Source: Clostridiaceae bacterium M8S5
GTDB lineage: Bacteria; Bacillota; Clostridia; Tissierellales; MCWD3
Reading direction: 5' to 3'
DNA length: 64,000 bases
Assembly: GCA_029227815.1 (NCBI GenBank)
Contig: CP118523.1
Coordinates: forward strand, 3,100,001-3,164,000
In this document: positions 17,815-26,318 of the stretch, in pieces
Layout: every line of letters begins with the position of its first letter
Position numbering within the stretch: the first letter of the stretch is position 1
Translations under genes and position numbers: made by a program
The notes under the pieces: generated by a model
The model's input: the letters and a program-made list of their open reading frames with translations, nothing else
Databases searched by the model: none
Told to the model about the DNA's origin: nothing

Positions 17815-18114
17815 ATGCATAAACACAGATTTACTTATCTTATAATTATAATGGTAATTATAATTAGCCTAATTATAATTGGATGTGATGAACCTAAAGG
17901 AAATGATTTAAAACTAATAAATATTTCATCCCCAGATAAGATATTTATTAGCTATATACCATTGAACAAGACAATTTTTTTAGATTATGATTTTAATACT
18001 AGGAGCTTTTCTCCTAGTTACATATATTCTTCCATCTCACTTTTAATACTGCTTTTTAAACTTTGTTTAGAAAATCTATATCTATCATATAATCGTAAGG
18101 AGGTTTATATTTGA
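17815..18114 (+). CDS. Short lipoprotein, possibly truncated
   Basis: 99 residues with a type II signal peptide (IIIISLIIIGC lipobox, Cys about 24), then a polar stretch to about residue 65 and an unusual hydrophobic end (SLLILLFKLCLENLYL). A perfect ACTAGGAG/CTCCTAGT hairpin (17998-18018) lies inside the frame. The tail may therefore be out-of-frame read-through and the real protein truncated by mutation. SD AAGGAGGT. It overlaps the start of the next lipoprotein gene, so the two are translationally close. Confidence 0.5.
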   Translation: MHKHRFTYLIIIMVIIISLIIIGCDEPKGNDLKLINISSPDKIFISYIPLNKTIFLDYDFNTRSFSPSYIYSSISLLILLFKLCLENLYLSYNRKEVYI

Positions 18115-19118
18115 TGTATAAATTTACAGCTACAATACTCATAATTATCATATTACCTATTGTGTTATTAGGTTGCTCTACCAATAATACTACCACTGTT
18201 AGATTGACAGAAGTAACTCACTCAGTTTTTTATGCCCCACAATATATTGCTATGACTCAAGGTTTTTTCAAAGAAGAAGGTCTAGAAATAAAGCTATCAA
18301 ATGGAAAAGGTGCAGATAAAACCATGACCGCTTTACTCAGTGGTCAAGCTGACATAGGTTTTATGGGACCAGAAGCATCTGTATACGTATATAATCAAGG
18401 CAAGAAAGATTATGCAGTAAATTTTGCACAACTAACCCAAAAAGATGGATCTTTTTTGGTAGGGAAAGAAAAAGACGGGTCTTTTACTTTTGCAAAGCTA
18501 AAGGGTAAAACTATCATAGGTGGACGCAAAGGTGGTATGCCAGAGATGACGCTAGAATACGTACTAAAAAAACATAACATAAATATATCAGATGATTTAA
18601 CTCTTAGATGTGACATACAGTTTAGCATGATGGCTGGTGCTTTTACAGCAGGTGAAGGTGACTATGTAACATTGTTTGAACCTGTTGCTACAACACTTCA
18701 AATGGAGAACAAAGGCTATATAGTAGCCTCTATTGGTGAGGAAGCTGGATATATACCTTATACTTGCTACTGTGCTACTAAGAGTTATATAAATGAAAAT
18801 CCAGAAATTATACAAAGCTTTACAAATGCTATCTATAAGGGAATGCTATGGACTGAAAGTCATACTAATGAAGAAATAGCAGAACAAATTGCTGATCAAT
18901 TTCCAGAAACAGATAAAGAAGTACTAGTAAAGTTAATAAAAAGATACAAGGATCAGGATACCTGGAAGCCTAATCCTATATTGACTAAAGAAGGCTTAAA
19001 TCATATGATGGATATCATAGAGCTTGCAGGTGAGCTAGAAAAAAGAGCACCATATGAAAAAATAGTTACAACTGAATTTGCAGAAAATGCAGTAAAAAAT
19101 ATTATAGTAATAAAATAA
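18114..19118 (+). CDS. ABC substrate-binding lipoprotein, NitT/TauT/NMT1 type
   Basis: About 334 residues: signal peptide with lipobox VLLGC, then an SBP_bac/NMT1-like fold. Characteristic segments are TEVTHSVFYAPQYIAMTQGFFKEEGLEIKL, MTALLSGQADIGFMGPEASVYV and LKGKTIIGGRKGGMPEMTLEYVL. Homologues bind nitrate, sulfonates, aromatic acids or thiamine precursors. The ligand cannot be told here. No permease or ATPase gene follows, so this is an orphan receptor that must use transporter parts encoded elsewhere. ATG at 18114 is preferred over the TTG just before it. Confidence 0.88.
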   Translation: MYKFTATILIIIILPIVLLGCSTNNTTTVRLTEVTHSVFYAPQYIAMTQGFFKEEGLEIKLSNGKGADKTMTALLSGQADIGFMGPEASVYVYNQGKKDYAVNFAQLTQKDGSFLVGKEKDGSFTFAKLKGKTIIGGRKGGMPEMTLEYVLKKHNINISDDLTLRCDIQFSMMAGAFTAGEGDYVTLFEPVATTLQMENKGYIVASIGEEAGYIPYTCYCATKSYINENPEIIQSFTNAIYKGMLWTESHTNEEIAEQIADQFPETDKEVLVKLIKRYKDQDTWKPNPILTKEGLNHMMDIIELAGELEKRAPYEKIVTTEFAENAVKNIIVIK

Positions 19119-19153
19119 CTCACAGGAGGCAAATAGCCTTTTCTGTGAGTTTA
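19117..19153 (+). terminator. Terminator of the substrate-binding protein gene
   Basis: ACTCACAG and CTGTGAGT arms with an inner AGGC/GCCT stem, followed by TTTAAAAACTTT. Confidence 0.75.
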
Positions 19154-19226
19154 AAAACTTTACACTATTAAGCTCTAATTATTATTATTATTTATTAATC
19201 CATGTAAAACAACATCTTCTTCAATT

Positions 19227-20054
19227 CTAATATTTATATCCAAATCCAAAACTATTCGGGCCTATATGTGCTCCAACAATAGGTCCTAATTCTTCTATTT
19301 CTATCTCTACATTTGGAAATTTCTCTTTTACTAACTCTGCATACTTTGTAACTTCACCTTCGTTCATTACATGCATAATACTTACCTTTTTAACATCATG
19401 AGGTATGGTGTCAATCATATAATTTAATGCTCTTTTTTTACCTCTTACCGTCTTATCCAACTCTAGCCTTCCTTCATTCATCTTTAATACAGGTTTTAAG
19501 TTTAGGATATTCCCAATCTTAGCTTTCGTTATTGATAGTCTTCCACCTTTTTGAAGATACTCTAAAGTTCCTACTGTGAAATTTATACCTATTCTATCCC
19601 TATACATTAATACTTCTTCTTCTATCTCAGCTCTGCTACGTCCGCTCTCCGATAAATTACAAGCTAGTAAAACCATATTTTTTAAATGTGCTGCAGTACA
19701 TAATGAATCGATTACAGTAATTTTATCTGTCTGTAACATTTGTACAGCCAGTACAGCACTGTTATACGTTCCACTTACCCCACTAGATAGTAATATGGCT
19801 ACTACTTCTTGGTCTTCATCTAACGCCTTCTTAAACATTTCCATAAAATCTCCAGCTGATGGTTGTGATGTCTTTGGAAAACTATCGCTATTTCTAAGCT
19901 TATCAAAAAAATCATTAAATGACCCTGGAAACCCTTCCTTGTAATGAACACCATCCATTTCGTAGTTCAATTTCATTACATCAATTCCTCTTGCTCTTAC
20001 TATATCCTCTTTTATATACGCTGATGAATCTGTTATTATTTTAATCTTTGCCAC
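19227..20054 (-). CDS. DegV family fatty-acid-binding protein (copy A)
   Basis: About 275 residues. It begins AKIKIITDSSAYIK, with TSQPSAGDFMEMF and LSSGVSGTYNSA, the DegV lipid-binding motifs, and ends GPIVGAHIGPNSFGFGYKY. In FakB-type members the protein holds a fatty acid for FakA kinase. Here only the fold is sure. The GTG at 20054 with AGAGGTGA upstream is preferred to an earlier in-frame ATG. A second, diverged DegV lies at 26319. Confidence 0.9.
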   Translation of the reverse strand: MAKIKIITDSSAYIKEDIVRARGIDVMKLNYEMDGVHYKEGFPGSFNDFFDKLRNSDSFPKTSQPSAGDFMEMFKKALDEDQEVVAILLSSGVSGTYNSAVLAVQMLQTDKITVIDSLCTAAHLKNMVLLACNLSESGRSRAEIEEEVLMYRDRIGINFTVGTLEYLQKGGRLSITKAKIGNILNLKPVLKMNEGRLELDKTVRGKKRALNYMIDTIPHDVKKVSIMHVMNEGEVTKYAELVKEKFPNVEIEIEELGPIVGAHIGPNSFGFGYKY

Positions 20055-20149
20055 GATTATCACCTCTATTATATAGTACCAGATACTAATACCAAGTTTC
20101 AAGTTTTATTTTCATGAAAAAACTTCCAACTCCAACCTTTAATATATAT

Positions 20150-21154
20150 TTATTTAAATTTTCTAGGAATAAAACCAACTTTTTTATATACTTTTCTTAG
20201 CGTCTTTCTAGCAACTGCTTCTGCTTTATTTGCTCCTAACATATAAATATTCTCTAGATAATCTTTATTTTTCATTAGATCATCAAATTTCTCTCTAATT
20301 GGTCTTAACCCTTCTACTATTACCTCTGTTAAATCATTCTTAAACTGACCATATCCACTACCTTCATATTTTTGCTCTATACTCTCAATGTTTTCTCCTG
20401 AAAATGATGAGTATATAGTCATGAGGTTTTTAATCCCTAGTTGTTCATCACTGTATTTTACAGTTCCTAGAGAATCTGTTATTGCTCTTTTTATCTTTCT
20501 TTTTATTACGTCTGGTTTATCTAGCATCAAGATATATGAATCTTCATTTTCATCTGATTTTGACATCTTACTACCTGGTTCTTGCAAGCTCATTATTCTC
20601 GCTCCTACTTTTGGTATATATGGATCAGGAACTTTGAATGTTTCGCTATATTTGTTGTTAAATCTACTTGCTATGTCTCTTGCTAACTCTAAATGCTGTT
20701 TTTGGTCATCTCCTACTGGTACTAAATCTGTTTGGTATAATAATATATCCGCTGCCATTAACACTGGATATGTGAACAGCCCTGAACTTATACTTGTTTC
20801 ATTTTTCTTTGATTTGTCTTTGAACTGTGTCATTCTATTAAGTTCACCCATGTACGCCATACAACTTAACACCCATGCCAACTCTGCATGTGCACTCACA
20901 TGTGATTGTATGAACAGTGTATTTATCTCTGGATCTATTCCACATGCTAGATACGTTGCTAGTAGTTCTATAGATTTCTTCCTAAGATATGCAGGTTCTT
21001 TTGGAACGGTTATCGCATGCATGTCAACAATACAGTAATACGCATTGTATTCTTCTTGTAATTTAACCCAATTTCTCATTGCCCCTAAGTAATTTCCTAT
21101 TGTCATCTCTCCTGATGGCTTTATACCACTAAATATAGTCTTTCTATCATCCAT
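20150..21154 (-). CDS. trpS: Tryptophanyl-tRNA synthetase, downstream copy
   Basis: A 334-residue class Ic enzyme. PSGEMTIGNYLGA replaces HIGH, and GSKMSKSDEN is the KMSKS loop. It differs from the upstream copy at only about six positions (D3/E, T6/I, K12/Q, one D/N near 206, I/V near 222, D/N near 294), half of them within the first 12 residues. It has its own SD AAGGAGG but a damaged T-box in front. Both copies keep all active-site motifs, so both should be active if expressed. Confidence 0.95.
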   Translation of the reverse strand: MDDRKTIFSGIKPSGEMTIGNYLGAMRNWVKLQEEYNAYYCIVDMHAITVPKEPAYLRKKSIELLATYLACGIDPEINTLFIQSHVSAHAELAWVLSCMAYMGELNRMTQFKDKSKKNETSISSGLFTYPVLMAADILLYQTDLVPVGDDQKQHLELARDIASRFNNKYSETFKVPDPYIPKVGARIMSLQEPGSKMSKSDENEDSYILMLDKPDVIKRKIKRAITDSLGTVKYSDEQLGIKNLMTIYSSFSGENIESIEQKYEGSGYGQFKNDLTEVIVEGLRPIREKFDDLMKNKDYLENIYMLGANKAEAVARKTLRKVYKKVGFIPRKFK

Positions 21155-21185
21155 TTAATAACCTCCTTGTTCCTATTTTTGTATA

Positions 21186-21410
21186 ATAAAAAAACTTCCA
21201 TCTACATATGAGACGAAAGTTTGATTTCGCTAATGCCACTCACCTTGGACATAACCACTTACTTATAACGGCAAGTACCGTCAAGTCCTACTGTTATTTC
21301 AGACTCAAACTCCTAAGTCCATTCAATGCCATCCGTAATTTCGAGCTTCCACCATCCTCGATTCGCTATTATTACTTCTTGACATCTACTACTCTTAATT
21401 ATCGCTTTAT
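21186..21410 (-). promoter_or_regulatory. Degenerate T-box leader of the downstream trpS
   Basis: Stem I is identical to the upstream copy for about 117 bases and keeps the TGG specifier (21321-21319). The T-box core GTGGTACCGCGG has become GTGGCATTAGCG (about 21240-21227), so the antiterminator can hardly form. The terminator arms AACTTTCGTCT/AGATGGAAGTT and the T-run remain. The element likely acts as a constitutive terminator or partial stop. Confidence 0.8.
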
Positions 21411-21413
21411 TTT

Positions 21414-22418
21414 TTATTTAAATTTTCTAGGAATAAAACCAACTTTTTTATATACTTTTCTTAGCGTCTTTCTAGCAACTGCTTCTGCTTTATTTGCTCC
21501 TAACATATAAATATTCTCTAGATAATCTTTATTTTTCATTAGATTATCAAATTTCTCTCTAATTGGTCTTAACCCTTCTACTATTACCTCTGTTAAATCA
21601 TTCTTAAACTGACCATATCCACTACCTTCATATTTTTGCTCTATACTCTCAATGTTTTCTCCTGAAAATGATGAGTATATAGTCATGAGGTTTTTAATCC
21701 CTAGTTGTTCATCACTGTATTTTACAGTTCCTAGAGAATCTGTTACTGCTCTTTTTATCTTTCTTTTTATTACGTCTGGTTTATCTAGCATCAAGATATA
21801 TGAATTTTCATTTTCATCTGATTTTGACATCTTACTACCGGGTTCTTGCAAGCTCATTATTCTCGCTCCTACTTTTGGTATATATGGATCAGGAACTTTG
21901 AATGTTTCGCTATATTTGTTGTTAAATCTACTTGCTATGTCTCTTGCTAACTCTAAATGCTGTTTTTGGTCATCTCCTACTGGTACTAAATCTGTTTGGT
22001 ATAATAATATATCCGCTGCCATTAACACTGGATATGTGAACAGCCCTGAACTTATACTTGTTTCATTTTTCTTTGATTTGTCTTTGAACTGTGTCATTCT
22101 ATTAAGTTCACCCATGTACGCCATACAACTTAACACCCATGCCAACTCTGCATGTGCACTCACATGTGATTGTATGAACAGTGTATTTATCTCTGGATCT
22201 ATTCCACATGCTAGATACGTTGCTAGTAGTTCTATAGATTTCTTCCTAAGATATGCAGGTTCTTTTGGAACGGTTATCGCATGCATGTCAACAATACAGT
22301 AATACGCATTGTATTCTTCTTGTAATTTAACCCAATTTCTCATTGCCCCTAAGTAATTTCCTATTGTCATCTCACCTGATGGTTGAATCCCACTAAATAT
22401 AATCTTTCTTTCATCCAT
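21414..22418 (-). CDS. trpS: Tryptophanyl-tRNA synthetase, upstream copy
   Basis: 334 residues with the same motifs as its tandem partner, 98% identical in protein. It is preceded by an intact T-box, so it is the tRNA-Trp-regulated copy. The repeat unit (leader plus gene) is 1,264 bp. Near-identity over the whole unit points to a recent duplication or continuing gene conversion. Antisense 216-codon frames in both copies are shadows. Confidence 0.96.
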   Translation of the reverse strand: MDERKIIFSGIQPSGEMTIGNYLGAMRNWVKLQEEYNAYYCIVDMHAITVPKEPAYLRKKSIELLATYLACGIDPEINTLFIQSHVSAHAELAWVLSCMAYMGELNRMTQFKDKSKKNETSISSGLFTYPVLMAADILLYQTDLVPVGDDQKQHLELARDIASRFNNKYSETFKVPDPYIPKVGARIMSLQEPGSKMSKSDENENSYILMLDKPDVIKRKIKRAVTDSLGTVKYSDEQLGIKNLMTIYSSFSGENIESIEQKYEGSGYGQFKNDLTEVIVEGLRPIREKFDNLMKNKDYLENIYMLGANKAEAVARKTLRKVYKKVGFIPRKFK

Positions 22419-22447
22419 TTAATAACCTCCTTATTCATATTTTTGTA

Positions 22448-22668
22448 TAAAAAAAACTGCCGTCTATAATGAGACGAAAGTTTACTTCCGCGGTACCACT
22501 CAACTTGGATATACCCACTTACTTATAACGGCAAGTACCGTCAAGTCCTACTGTTATTTCAGACTCAAACTCCTAAGTCCATTCAATGCCATCCGTAATT
22601 TCGAGCTTCCACCATCCTCGATTCGCTATTTAACTTCATAACATCTACTACTCTTAGTCATAGCTTTT
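22448..22668 (-). promoter_or_regulatory. T-box riboswitch, tryptophan-specific (intact)
   Basis: The minus strand has AGTGGTACCGCGG (22500-22488), the specifier TGG (22581-22579) in the context GAATGGACTT, a stem III AACAGTAGGACTTGACGG segment and a terminator whose arms AACTTTCGTCT/AGACGGCAGTT end in a T-run at about 22450. Confidence 0.92.
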
Positions 22669-22722
22669 TATGTTCATTTATACTATTATCACATAATCTT
22701 AAAATAATATCAATCTTTTTAT

Positions 22723-24546
22723 CTAATTTATTGTAGTCCCATTATATAAAATATTTTCTACATCATTTGCTTTTAATGGAGGATAAAAATAGTATCCTTG
22801 TATCTGATCACAATTTATCTCACTTAAAGCTACAACTTGTTCTTTAGTCTCCGCCCCTTCTGCAACTACTCTCAGGTTTAGACTATGTGCCATTGATATT
22901 ATACTTTTGACAAGCTTTAGATCATTTTCAGTTTTTGTTATGTCATCAACAAATGATTTATCTATCTTAACCGTATCATAAGGGAACTCTTTTAAATAAA
23001 ATAGCGAAGAATACCCCGTTCCAAAATCGTCTAGTGAAAATGTAACTCCTATTTCTTTTAACTCTCTCATTATTTCATAAGTATACTCTACAGATTCCAT
23101 AGCAATTGTTTCTGTTATCTCTAGTTCAAGTAGTTCTGGTCTTATTCCTGTTCGATGAATAACTCCTTTAACAGCATTTACTATGTGTCTTGACCTAAAT
23201 TGCATAGCTGATATATTAACTGACATCACCAAAGGTTCATAACCTTTTTGTTGCCATATAATACTTTGCTCACATGATTTTTTTAGTACCCAATCACCTA
23301 TAGGCTCTATAAGACCATTTTTTTCAGCCATAGAAATAAATTTATTCGGGCTTATAAAACCTTTTATAGGATGATTCCATCTAATAAGAGCCTCAAGTCC
23401 TTTAATTTTCATTGTTGATATATCGATTTTAGGCTGATAATATATCTCTAACTCTTCTCTTTCTAGAGCCTCTCTCAAATCATTTTCAAGCTTTATTTTG
23501 TTTAATATAGTATCATTTGTAACATTTAAATCTCCGTAAATTTCATAGGTATTTCCAACTTGTTTTTTAGAGCGGTACATTGCCAAATTTGATCGTTTTA
23601 TTAACGTAGCTCCTTGTACTCCATCTTGAGGATAAACACTTGCACCTATGCTAGCTGTTATATATATATCATTACCTTTAATTACGAATTTATCATTAAA
23701 TATCTTTAATACGCTATTTATAACTCTATTTAATTCTTCTGTTGTTCTTATGCCATAGTTCACAATCAAAAATTCATCAGCACCTATCCTAGCCACTATA
23801 TCTGTAGAGTTTAAGGTGCTTTTAATTTTATCAGACACTTCTTTTAACAGCATATCTCCTATTTCAAATCCTAGACCATCATTAACTTTTTTAAAATCAT
23901 CCAGATTTAAGAATAGTACTGATATTTTTATACTATGTGTATTAGCATATTCTAGCGCTATCTTTAGTTTTTCATTTAAGAGAAGTCTATTTGGTAATCC
24001 TGTTAAAGGATCGTAGTTTATATTGTGATTTATACTTGAATTTTTTGTTTTAGTATCAGTCATGTCAGTGAATATAGATATGTAGTTAATATTATCTTGG
24101 CTTTTGATGGATTTTATAGTCAACATTTCTAAATATGCTTCTCCACTTTTTCTTCTATTCCATATTTCACCTTGCCAATGACCTTTGCTGATAAGTGATT
24201 CCCACATATCTTTATAAAATTTATAATCATGTCTATCTGATTTTAGTAACGATGTTTTCTTACCTATTGCTTCATCTATTGTATAGCCTGTTATATCAGT
24301 AAAAGCATCGTTCCCCCATAATATGATTCCGTTTTTATCAGTTATAATTATACCTTCTGCAACGCTGTTTAATATCTTATCTACTAATGAGCTTTGTACT
24401 TTTAGTAACTCTAAAATGCTTGTCTCCTCTAGCATTTCACAGTTTTCTACTATATCCATAGTATCTTCTCTAATCAACAATTGAATAGATTTTGATATGA
24501 AGTCTAGTTTTTGCAGATTTTTTAATGCTTTTGTATTTTCCTTCAT
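22723..24546 (-). CDS. PAS-GGDEF-EAL cyclic-di-GMP phosphodiesterase
   Basis: 607 residues, cytosolic. The PAS domain covers about 48-165 (ILNSVAEGIIITDKNGIILWGNDAF...). The GGDEF domain (about 175-340) has an altered site, IGADEF in place of GGDEF, so cyclase activity is doubtful. The EAL domain (about 350-600) is complete: EALIRW, LELEITE, DDFGTGYSSL, KIDKSFV, AEGAET, QGYYFYPPL. It is expected to hydrolyse c-di-GMP, perhaps with GTP or c-di-GMP sensed by the GGDEF remnant. It is a single gene, not linked to a visible motility or exopolysaccharide operon. Confidence 0.93.
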   Translation of the reverse strand: MKENTKALKNLQKLDFISKSIQLLIREDTMDIVENCEMLEETSILELLKVQSSLVDKILNSVAEGIIITDKNGIILWGNDAFTDITGYTIDEAIGKKTSLLKSDRHDYKFYKDMWESLISKGHWQGEIWNRRKSGEAYLEMLTIKSIKSQDNINYISIFTDMTDTKTKNSSINHNINYDPLTGLPNRLLLNEKLKIALEYANTHSIKISVLFLNLDDFKKVNDGLGFEIGDMLLKEVSDKIKSTLNSTDIVARIGADEFLIVNYGIRTTEELNRVINSVLKIFNDKFVIKGNDIYITASIGASVYPQDGVQGATLIKRSNLAMYRSKKQVGNTYEIYGDLNVTNDTILNKIKLENDLREALEREELEIYYQPKIDISTMKIKGLEALIRWNHPIKGFISPNKFISMAEKNGLIEPIGDWVLKKSCEQSIIWQQKGYEPLVMSVNISAMQFRSRHIVNAVKGVIHRTGIRPELLELEITETIAMESVEYTYEIMRELKEIGVTFSLDDFGTGYSSLFYLKEFPYDTVKIDKSFVDDITKTENDLKLVKSIISMAHSLNLRVVAEGAETKEQVVALSEINCDQIQGYYFYPPLKANDVENILYNGTTIN

Positions 24547-24588
24547 TTCACTCCCCCACTAGAAAAGATATACTCTTTACTGACATAA

Positions 24589-25125
24589 TTATATAACAAA
24601 ATAGATTGCACAACCTATCATAAGTATCCATCCAAAACCTTTGTTAAATGCTATATACTCGTCGCTTGGTTCAGCATCTTTATACATCCATCCTCTAGAC
24701 AAATAAATCATGGTTTCTGTACACGTCACTAGCAATATCCCCATTATAAAACAAAAAATAGCTAATAATATATATTTAATAGATTTAGACTCTTTTTCAT
24801 CAAATATGAGATCGATAAATTTATCTTTAACCATACCTACTCTAAATCCACTGTGTCTGGCACAAATAATATCATCTTCACCCTTAATTATAACCTTATA
24901 TCTATCGTTATTTATATATTCTACTTTAATAAGCTTATTTTCTGATAAATATGTTGCTATATTTCCATGACTATCAAATATGTAGTAACTTGCTTGATCA
25001 TAATCTACTTTCTTAGGAAATAATACTTCTTCACTAGCACAACACTTTCTTAAAATCAATATAGGTATTAATATCGCTATGAAAATGAGTACTCTTTTGT
25101 TGTTCTTGCTATTATCATCATCCAT
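24589..25125 (-). CDS. Hypothetical membrane protein
   Basis: 178 residues with an N-terminal helix (about 10-25), a beta-rich external part (about 30-105, YYIFDSHGNIATYL), and two helices near the C-terminus (about 115-140 and 160-177). I do not recognise a family. It lies 13 bp downstream of folD and upstream of the PAS-GGDEF-EAL gene on the same strand, so it is probably in one transcript with folD. Confidence 0.6.
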   Translation of the reverse strand: MDDDNSKNNKRVLIFIAILIPILILRKCCASEEVLFPKKVDYDQASYYIFDSHGNIATYLSENKLIKVEYINNDRYKVIIKGEDDIICARHSGFRVGMVKDKFIDLIFDEKESKSIKYILLAIFCFIMGILLVTCTETMIYLSRGWMYKDAEPSDEYIAFNKGFGWILMIGCAIYFVI

Positions 25126-25138
25126 TAACTTATGCCTC

Positions 25139-25981
25139 TTAACAATTATTGTGCATTTTATATGCTTTTACAACATGTGAAGCTAGTATAGAAGTAGTAA
25201 CCGAGCCCACTCCTCTAGGCACTGGTGTAATCATTGATGCTATATCTTTTACATTTTCAAAGTCAACATCCCCACAAAGTTTGCCGTTCTCATCTACATT
25301 TATACCTACATCTATAACTATAGCACCTTCGCTTACATAGCTTTCATTAACCATCTTAGCAACACCACATGCTGAAACTATAATATCAGAGTTACTTGTT
25401 ATCTGGCTCGTATTCTTAGTTTTACTGTGGCAAACTGTTATTGTTGCTCTTTTGTTTAATAATAAAAAAGATACTGGTTTTCCGATTACATTTGATGCAC
25501 CTATTATTGCTACATTTTTACCCATAGCATCTATATCATAATACTTTAATATCTCCATAACTGCTACTGCTGTACAAGGCACAAATCCTTTACTATCGCC
25601 TTCGTACAATTTACCAAAGTTAATTGGATTAAAGCAGTCGACATCCTTATCATATCTTACTTCGTGCTTTATTATATCTTCATCTATATGTTTAGGTAAT
25701 GGTCTAAAGACAAGTATACCATTTACTTTTTCATCATTATTTAAGTCTCTTAGCATGTCAATAAGTTCTTCTTGTGAGATATCACTACTAAATTCATGCA
25801 CATCTACATCTATACCAATCTTTTCACACCTTGATTTTGCACCTCTTTCATAAGCCATATCATTAGGGTTTTCTCCTAGTCTAACTATTGCGAGCTTTGG
25901 TTTATTGTTAAATCCTTCTACTTCTTTAATTAACTGCTCACTTATATGATCAGCTACTGGTTTTCCTAAAAGTAATTCCAT
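25139..25981 (-). CDS. folD: Methylenetetrahydrofolate dehydrogenase / cyclohydrolase
   Basis: A 280-residue bifunctional one-carbon enzyme. Visible signatures are VRLGENPNDMAYERGAKSRCEKIG (the Y-x3-K catalytic region appears as YERGAKSR), GILVFRPLPKHID, the NADP-binding VAIIGASNVIGKPVSFLLL and the C-terminal TPVPRGVGSVTTSIL. Full length. SD GGAGGGGATAGC. Along with folC it supports an active folate pathway. Confidence 0.94.
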   Translation of the reverse strand: MELLLGKPVADHISEQLIKEVEGFNNKPKLAIVRLGENPNDMAYERGAKSRCEKIGIDVDVHEFSSDISQEELIDMLRDLNNDEKVNGILVFRPLPKHIDEDIIKHEVRYDKDVDCFNPINFGKLYEGDSKGFVPCTAVAVMEILKYYDIDAMGKNVAIIGASNVIGKPVSFLLLNKRATITVCHSKTKNTSQITSNSDIIVSACGVAKMVNESYVSEGAIVIDVGINVDENGKLCGDVDFENVKDIASMITPVPRGVGSVTTSILASHVVKAYKMHNNC

Positions 25982-26255
25982 GCTATCCCCTCCAAATAAT
26001 ATATGTAATGTTATAATAAATTTCTTTGGTTCAGATTAATACTAAAGTCCCTTTTTTAAATACATAATACTTAAAATATACCTAGATACATTATATAATA
26101 AAATATACCAATGTTAAAGAATAACTGTATTGAAAAAACATTAACATATCGCAGGCAATACTAAGAATGTATACTTATGTTAATTGGTAATCACTTTTTT
26201 ATTAAGAAATAGGATAAACCCTATATGATTATATAAAGATGATATCCTAGAGATT

Positions 26256-26303
26256 CAAAAAGCGATTGTTTAAGGTATAAACTTTAAACAAATCGCTTTT
26301 ATT
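26256..26303 (-). terminator. Terminator of the second DegV gene
   Basis: AAAAGCGATTGTTTAA pairs with TTTAAACAAATCGCTTTT. The stem is long and ends in T-rich DNA on the minus strand. The remaining 25982-26255 interval, upstream of folD, shows no gene. Confidence 0.85.
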
Positions 26304-26318
26304 AATAATATTTTTATA

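Larger units (their letters stand above)
20140..22668. repeat. 1.26-kb tandem duplication of T-box plus trpS
   Basis: Two direct repeats, about 20150-21413 and 21414-22668, offset by 1,264 bp. Each contains a T-box leader and a complete trpS. Divergence is concentrated at the unit ends: the T-box core, the first codons and the leader 5' end. The middle is almost identical. Confidence 0.95.

Noticed and set aside
17998-18018. ACTAGGAG/CTCCTAGT hairpin as a terminator
   Set aside because: No T-run follows, and the reading frame and the next gene's SD lie just downstream. Noted only as a possible sign of truncation.
18410-18815. Minus-strand ORFs inside the substrate-binding protein gene
   Set aside because: Antisense shadows of a clearly coding plus-strand gene.
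20388-22302. Two 216-codon plus-strand ORFs antisense to trpS
   Set aside because: They are duplicated only because trpS is duplicated. No SD and no recognisable protein; shadows of the real genes.
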